Of a stretch of 10,224 bases of DNA, positions 6,654 to 10,224 are shown in pieces. The notes below the pieces were generated by a model that saw only the letters and a program-made list of their open reading frames with translations, ran no database searches and was not told the DNA's origin. This DNA comes from Myxococcales bacterium (lineage in GTDB: Bacteria; Myxococcota_A; Polyangia; Fen-1088). The stretch's first letter is position 1, and every line of letters starts with the position of its first letter. A program made the translations under genes and the position numbers. The stretch spans positions 1 through 10,224 of the forward strand of contig PMZX01000010.1 of NCBI GenBank assembly GCA_003170035.1, given 5' to 3'.

Positions 6654-7841
6654 ATGAAGATCATTGCCATCCTTGAGGACGACAGCGGCGCTGGGGGCGG
6701 CTTCAACCAGGCACTCAACGCGATCCTGCAAATGCGCGGGCTCTGTGAAGGACGTTTTGGCTTTGAGGTTTTTACCACGCGTTCCGCGAACCTGCCCCAT
6801 CTGGTGAGAATCGGGCTAAAGGCACATGTTTTTCCCTGGTCTACCACTGATCGCCTAGTTCGAAGACTCAGTGCCAGTGGGTGGTGGCACAGCGTGCAGG
6901 CACGAATCAAATTGGTAGGTCCGTTGGAGAAGGCGCTCTTGGAGCATGGGTGTGACTTGGTCTACTTCGTTGCGCCCGGAAATGCGTCAGCAGGCCTACA
7001 GAAGTTGAACTACATCACGACTATCTGGGATCTGTGCCATCGTGATGCCCCAGAGTTTCCTGAAGTTCGCGATTTCAACACATTCTTCATTCGAGAACGT
7101 CATCTTCGAAACACCCTCGGCCCGGCGGTTGCTGTGCTGACTGACTCCGAGCAACTAGCAGGCGCAGCGGCTAGGCGCTACGGGATTGATCCTGATCGTT
7201 TCTTGCCCATGCCGTTTGCGCCCTCCCCGTTCATTGACCAGGCGCATAGCACGAGCAAGGACGCGGTGCTGGGCAAGCACCGATTGGAAGAAGGCTATTT
7301 CTTCTACCCAGCGCAGTTCTGGGCGCACAAGAATCACATTCGCATTCTGGAGGCACTGCTTCTTCTCAAGGCAGATGGATGGAAGCCTCGGGTCGTTTTC
7401 TCTGGGAAGGACAATGGCGGTCGCGCTCATCTTGAAGCCTTCGTTTCGCAAAACGACTTGCAGGAACAAGTCATCTTCTTGGGTTTCGTTCCAGCAGAAG
7501 ATCTGCGTGGATTGTATGAAGGTTCAACCGCCGTCGTGATGCCGACCTACTTTGGTCCGACGAACCTGCCGCCACTCGAAGCGTGGTCGCTGCGGAAACC
7601 CCTTGTTTACTCCGCGCATCTAGCTGGGCAGGCCGGCGATGCGGCGTTGCTCATCGATCCAGACAACGCGAATGAATTGGCGACGGCAATGAAGAGATGT
7701 AACGATCCTGGGGTGCGTGCGCGGCTTGTCGATTCAGGAGTGGCTCGACTGGAGTACTTCGCAACGAAGCGTGAGTCCGCCGAAAAGGAACTCTTGAGAC
7801 GCCTCGACCAGTTTGCAGCGCGACTCCGCTGTTGGAAATAG
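6654..7841 (+). CDS. GT4-family glycosyltransferase
   Basis: Predicted GT-B-fold retaining glycosyltransferase, 395 residues from this start. The N-terminal domain begins MKIIAILEDDSGAGGGFNQAL, with a glycine-rich acceptor-side loop at 11-16, and TIWDLCHRDAPEFPE (123-137) is typical of mannosyltransferase-like members. The C-terminal domain shows FYPAQFWAHKNHIRILEAL (217-235), VVFSGKD (247-253), VIFLGFVPAEDLRGLY (273-288) and TYFGPTNLPPLEAWSLRKPLV (298-318). In that last block the second glutamate of the E-x7-E signature is E309, while the first position is G301, a variation seen in FGPTN-type relatives. The frame is open back to 6402 and has an ATG at 6615, but the extra residues are polar and unlike the family, so 6654 is preferred; no strong ribosome site distinguishes the options. 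It ends the plus-strand run and overlaps a long hairpin. Confidence 0.87.
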   Translation: MKIIAILEDDSGAGGGFNQALNAILQMRGLCEGRFGFEVFTTRSANLPHLVRIGLKAHVFPWSTTDRLVRRLSASGWWHSVQARIKLVGPLEKALLEHGCDLVYFVAPGNASAGLQKLNYITTIWDLCHRDAPEFPEVRDFNTFFIRERHLRNTLGPAVAVLTDSEQLAGAAARRYGIDPDRFLPMPFAPSPFIDQAHSTSKDAVLGKHRLEEGYFFYPAQFWAHKNHIRILEALLLLKADGWKPRVVFSGKDNGGRAHLEAFVSQNDLQEQVIFLGFVPAEDLRGLYEGSTAVVMPTYFGPTNLPPLEAWSLRKPLVYSAHLAGQAGDAALLIDPDNANELATAMKRCNDPGVRARLVDSGVARLEYFATKRESAEKELLRRLDQFAARLRCWK

Positions 7842-7870
7842 ACCTTGCCGTCGTCCAAGAAGCGGAGTCG
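7821..7870. terminator. Convergent-gene hairpin, possible bidirectional terminator
   Basis: CGACTCCGCT at 7821-7830 is the exact reverse complement of AGCGGAGTCG at 7861-7870. Inside it TTGGA (7832-7836) pairs with TCCAA (7854-7858) across a small internal bulge, leaving a 17-base loop. The structure straddles the GT4 stop codon, between genes that converge 46 bases apart, where a terminator serving both strands would sit. No T-run follows either arm, so efficiency is uncertain. GTCCAA (7853-7858) can alternatively pair with TTGGAC (7882-7887). Confidence 0.5.
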
Positions 7871-7887
7871 AGATGGGATGGTTGGAC

Positions 7888-9018
7888 TCAGGGGCTCGTT
7901 GTACGAAGTGCCTGGATCAGATGAAGCGCTACGTGGCGTATGTCGTCCTCTGACAGCGCGAGGCCGCTTGGAACGTAGAAGCCTTGCTGGGCGAGACGCT
8001 CGGCCACGGGATAGCTTTCACCCTTGAACAGCCCCATCCGCGTGAAGACAGGCTGCTGGTGCATCGGGTAGAAGAACGGCCGAGTGCCGATGCCGCGCGC
8101 CGCGAGCCGGCGCATCGCCTCCTCGGCATCGAAACCGATCCGTTCGTCCAGAACGAGGCCGTACACCCAGTAAATGTTGTCAGCGTATTCGGTGCGAGGC
8201 AGGGGCAGCTGCAGTCCGGGGACGCCGCGCAAAAGCTCCGTGTAGAGCCCGCCAATGCGACGCTTTTTCGCGACGAACTCCGTCAAACGCTCGAGTTGGG
8301 CAAGTCCGACGGCAGCCTGCAGGTTGGTGATGCGGAAGTTCCACCCTAGCTCTTCGTGGACAAACCTCCGCCCTGGAAGAAAGCACAGGTTGCGGAGGGC
8401 GCGGCAGCGTTCCGCCAGCGCGTCGTCGTCCGCGAGGATCATCCCGCCTTCGCCGGTAGTGACGTGCTTGTTCGGATAGAACGAGAAAACACTCAGGTCA
8501 CCAAAGCTGCCGCAGGGCCGGCCGCGGTAGGTCTGGCCATGCATCTCCGCTGCATCCTCGATGATGCGCAGCCCGCGGCGGCGCGCGAGGTCGAGAACCG
8601 GCGCCATGTCGACCGGTAGGCCGTAGGTGTGCACCACCATGATGGCGCGGGTCCGCGGGGTGACTCGCTCCTCGATGCGGGAGACATCGACGTTCCAAGT
8701 GCTCGGATCGGCGTCGACGACCACCGGCACCCCGCCAGCCCGCACCACGGGCGCCGCGCACGAGATGATGGTCAGGGTGGGCAGAATCACCTCGTCACCC
8801 GGTCCGATCCGGAGGGCGGCTACGGACGCCTCCAACCCTGCGGAGCCGCTTGAAACGGCGACACCGTGTTTTCGCCCCACCCGGGCCGCGAAGCGCCGCT
8901 CAAACTCGGCAACGAAAGGACCGTCGGATCCGACCCACCCATCATCGATGCATCGCGTGAGGTATGCACGCTCGTTGCCGTCCAGAAGGGGCTGATTAAC
9001 TGGGATCGACTTCGGCAT
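7888..9018 (-). CDS. DegT/DnrJ/EryC1 aminotransferase, perosamine-synthase-like
   Basis: PLP-dependent sugar aminotransferase of 376 residues, the usual family length. The overall pattern is close to GDP-perosamine synthases (RfbE/Per), which aminate GDP-4-keto-6-deoxymannose at C4 using glutamate. Visible features: IPVNQPLLDGNERAYL (5-20), phosphate-binding SSGSAGLEA (56-64), IGPGDEVILPTLT (71-83), IIEDAAEMHG with PLP-ring aspartate D155 (152-161), SFYPNKHVTTGEGGM with catalytic K184 (179-193), and GWNFRITNLQAAVGLAQLE (225-243). The ATG at 9018 has a good ribosome site (AGAGG, 9028-9024 on the minus strand). The cupin gene ends 14 bases upstream, so the two form an operon. No GDP-mannose dehydratase is in the window, so the 4-keto sugar donor must come from elsewhere. 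Perosamine is probable, but other DegT enzymes share these motifs. Confidence 0.85.
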   Translation of the reverse strand: MPKSIPVNQPLLDGNERAYLTRCIDDGWVGSDGPFVAEFERRFAARVGRKHGVAVSSGSAGLEASVAALRIGPGDEVILPTLTIISCAAPVVRAGGVPVVVDADPSTWNVDVSRIEERVTPRTRAIMVVHTYGLPVDMAPVLDLARRRGLRIIEDAAEMHGQTYRGRPCGSFGDLSVFSFYPNKHVTTGEGGMILADDDALAERCRALRNLCFLPGRRFVHEELGWNFRITNLQAAVGLAQLERLTEFVAKKRRIGGLYTELLRGVPGLQLPLPRTEYADNIYWVYGLVLDERIGFDAEEAMRRLAARGIGTRPFFYPMHQQPVFTRMGLFKGESYPVAERLAQQGFYVPSGLALSEDDIRHVALHLIQALRTTSP

Positions 9019-9023
9019 GGTTG

Positions 9024-9028
9024 CCTCT
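9024..9028 (-). promoter_or_regulatory. Ribosome binding site for the aminotransferase
   Basis: On the minus strand AGAGG is followed by five bases and the ATG at 9018-9016. This strong site supports that start and independent ribosome loading despite the short gap from the cupin. Confidence 0.65.
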
Positions 9029-9032
9029 GCGG

Positions 9033-9455
9033 CTACTTGGGGTTGCGGCTGGGCGTGAAACGAGACTTGTCGAGGTTCGCCGCATAGGGCCCCTGCTTGA
9101 CTTCGATCATCTCGGCTTCCTCGAGGATCTCGAAGCCATGCCCAGCGCTGGCCAGCAGAATGACATCTCCCGTTTCAAGGACTCTGCTGCCCACGAGATC
9201 TCTGGCGTTGTCGTAGAAGTCGACCCGGACGCGTCCCCGTCTTATGACGAGGACCTCGTTCGTGAACAAGACTTCCCGGCGGACGCTGTTGTGAATGTGG
9301 GGCTCGATGATCTTGCCTGCGGGATGCCGCATGTACGCGAGCTGTTGCGAGAACGAGTCGGGAGTGAAAAAGTGAATTCCCGGCTCGCGAAAACTGGCTC
9401 GCACCAGAATAGCTGCGACTTGGCCGTCGACGTCGATCTGCTCCACGGAGCCCAT
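9033..9455 (-). CDS. Single-domain cupin protein
   Basis: A 140-residue cupin. Motif 1 is PHIHNSVRREV (52-62) with metal-ligand candidates H53, H55 and E61; motif 2 is LETGDVILLASAGHGFEIL (93-111) with H106. The surrounding pattern (FFTPDSFSQQLAYM at 29-42, EMIEVKQGPY at 115-124) is that of small cupins often found beside DegT-family aminotransferases in surface-polysaccharide loci. Their reaction is, as far as I know, not established. They differ from the FdtA-type ketoisomerases, whose characteristic histidine-rich block I do not see. The start at 9455 is bounded by an in-frame TAG four codons upstream. No clear ribosome site is visible. It precedes the aminotransferase by 14 bases, so a joint role in nucleotide-sugar metabolism is the natural inference. 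Confidence 0.8.
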   Translation of the reverse strand: MGSVEQIDVDGQVAAILVRASFREPGIHFFTPDSFSQQLAYMRHPAGKIIEPHIHNSVRREVLFTNEVLVIRRGRVRVDFYDNARDLVGSRVLETGDVILLASAGHGFEILEEAEMIEVKQGPYAANLDKSRFTPSRNPK

Positions 9456-9789
9456 GCAGTGGTGATACTAGCAGCGCGAGAGGATTCGACAAAGACAAGG
9501 CGCCTATCATGCCGCCTATCGGACGACCTGCGCTGCCACTTGGTCCGCCAGGCGGTCGCGATCACCGGGTGGGAGCAGCAGTCAGGGCCGTGACGGATCG
9601 ACGCGGTGGGTCTGCAACCACGCGATTCCATGCAGATCGGGATGGAATTCCTCACGCAGCAAGGGGGTACACGGCCGAGAGTGGTTTGCCCCTTTTCCTT
9701 GATGCGCGTCACTACGCTAGATTTTCGCCCTGCTATCTTTACGGCTTGCGCTCGGCGCCACCGTCACAAGCCGCCACGTTCCCCACCCT
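9456..9789. other. Divergent intergenic region, no clear gene
   Basis: This 334-base gap separates the minus-strand cupin operon from the plus-strand glycosyltransferase, so promoters for both should lie here. I found no pair of -35 and -10 boxes with acceptable spacing; TTGATG at 9699-9704 has no good partner. One minus-strand frame (about 9721 down to 9570) is open and protein-like but has no ATG and ends at a TGA, with more protein-like sequence beyond it. It could be a decayed gene fragment. Confidence 0.4.
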
Positions 9790-10089
9790 ATGTTTTCCGT
9801 CCTCATCCTTACGCTTGACGAAGAGCGCAACCTGCCAGCTTGTCTTGCCAGCGTCACCGGTTGCAACGACATCGTTGTTCTCGACTCCGGCTCCACCGAT
9901 CGAACTGTCGCCATCGCCAGAGACGCGGGCGCTCGGGCGTTCGAGCGCGCCTTCACCGATTTCGCCGACCAGCGAAACTTCGCCCTCGAAACCGTCGCAT
10001 TCAAGAACGAGTGGGTGTTCCACCTCGACGCCGACGAGCGCCTCACCCCCGATCTCCTCCGGGAATGCGACGCCGTTGCCGCCAACCTC

Positions 10090-10189
10090 AACCCGTCGCT
10101 TCGCTCCGATCCGGATCGACCCCTTCGCTGCGCTCCGATAACGCGCCCAGATCCTCCGGAATCAGCGCCCAGATCCTCCGGAATACGCA
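10090..10189 (+). mobile_element. Probable IS21-family right-end remnant
   Basis: Two perfect 20-bp direct repeats (10143-10162 and 10165-10184, period 22) each contain GCGCCCAG followed by a CCGGAAT core, and the second leads directly into TACGCA at 10184-10189. Repeated CCGGAAT-type motifs ending in a terminal CA are characteristic of IS21-family right ends, downstream of istB. The CTTCGCT...CTCCGAT repeats just before (from about 10093) also resemble such ends. No istA or istB coding sequence is present, so only the terminus remains, joined to the broken glycosyltransferase. The left limit near 10090 is an estimate from where GT2 similarity ends. Family assignment is from memory of such termini and needs a database match. 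Confidence 0.5.
10143..10184. repeat. Two 20-bp direct repeats, period 22
   Basis: GCGCCCAGATCCTCCGGAAT occurs at 10143-10162 and again, without mismatch, at 10165-10184, separated by CA. The arrangement fits transposase-binding sites near the end of an IS21-type element. Confidence 0.95.
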
Positions 10190-10191
10190 TT

Positions 10192-10224
10192 TGCGTAGCT
10201 AGAAATTGGCTGGCACAGTAGTAT
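10192..10224 (+). mobile_element. Possible left end of a second IS21-type copy
   Basis: TGCGTA at 10192-10197 is the exact reverse complement of the presumed right terminus TACGCA at 10184-10189, with only TT between. IS21-family elements start with TG and end with CA, so this could be the left terminus of a following copy whose istA would lie beyond the window. Only 33 bases are visible, so this could also be chance. Confidence 0.3.

Larger units (their letters stand above)
9790..10221 (+). pseudogene. Truncated GT2 glycosyltransferase
   Basis: The first 100 or so residues are a clear GT2 (WaaE/KdtX-like) glycosyltransferase: MFSVLILTLDEERNLPACLASV (1-22), DIVVLDSGSTDRTVAIARDAGA (27-48) with nucleotide-binding DSGSTD at 32-37, FADQRNFALE (58-67), and WVFHLDADERL (75-85) with the DxD-type D80/D82. 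Such enzymes are usually about 250-300 residues. Here the family pattern stops near codon 100, after ECDAVAANL. The remaining 40 codons translate sequence that looks like an IS21-type element end, to a TAG at 10219-10221. The C-terminal acceptor half is missing, so the gene is probably inactive. It may originally have acted on lipopolysaccharide core or O-chain. No ribosome site is evident before the ATG at 9790, and no other in-frame start fits better. Confidence 0.75.

Noticed and set aside
6102..6910. Long minus-strand ORFs opposite the two glycosyltransferases
   Set aside because: They have no recognisable domain and overlap confident plus-strand enzymes; they are shadow frames.
8255..8995. 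Several plus-strand ORFs opposite the aminotransferase
   Set aside because: GC-rich sequence keeps opposite frames open. These translations are Arg/Pro/Ala-rich with no motifs, while the minus-strand frame has full family motifs.
9242..9712. 156-codon minus-strand ORF overlapping the cupin
   Set aside because: It is out of frame with the cupin, which has clear metal-binding motifs. The translation is Ser/Arg/Cys-rich and looks like a shadow.
1..10224. CRISPR arrays, tRNA or rRNA genes
   Set aside because: I saw no spaced repeat array, no cloverleaf-like sequence and no rRNA-like stretch in the window.

Overview
The window looks like part of a surface-polysaccharide (O-antigen type) locus of a Gram-negative bacterium. 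The main evidence is an adjacent ABC-2 permease and a long ATPase with a C-terminal extension (a Wzm/Wzt pair), surrounded by sugar methyltransferases, glycosyltransferases and a nucleotide-sugar aminotransferase. Base composition is moderately GC-rich and looks richer in the minus-strand genes. I see no marker that fixes the genus; a proteobacterium is a reasonable guess, no more.

Layout, left to right. 1-335 has no gene I recognise. 336-7841 is one plus-strand run: a SAM methyltransferase (336-1118), wzm (1266-2138), wzt (2147-3442), a second methyltransferase-like protein (3580-4314), a third methyltransferase (4513-5100), a GNT-I-like glycosyltransferase (5441-6421) and a GT4-type glycosyltransferase (6654-7841). 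The gaps in this run hold short ORFs that overlap or abut their neighbours (1118-1228, 3439-3579, 4331-4465, 5097-5441, 6418-6579). They could be small genes or remnants of decayed ones. The run ends in a long hairpin between convergent genes. The minus strand then carries a two-gene unit: a cupin (9455-9033) followed by a perosamine-synthase-like DegT-family aminotransferase (9018-7888). A 334-base gap leads to a plus-strand GT2 glycosyltransferase whose reading frame loses its family character at about codon 100.

The GT2 gene runs into sequence that looks like the right end of an IS21-family insertion sequence: two 20-bp direct repeats and a terminal TACGCA. Two bases later comes TGCGTA, which would be the left end of a second copy. 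This resembles the head-to-tail junction of a tandem IS21-type element at the window edge.

How the genes probably work together: the aminotransferase supplies an amino-deoxy sugar, possibly GDP-perosamine. The glycosyltransferases build the chain on the cytoplasmic side of the inner membrane. One or more methyltransferases may modify or cap the non-reducing end. Wzt recognises the finished chain through its C-terminal domain and drives export through Wzm. The gene families are well supported by motifs; the sugar identity and the capping role are inference.
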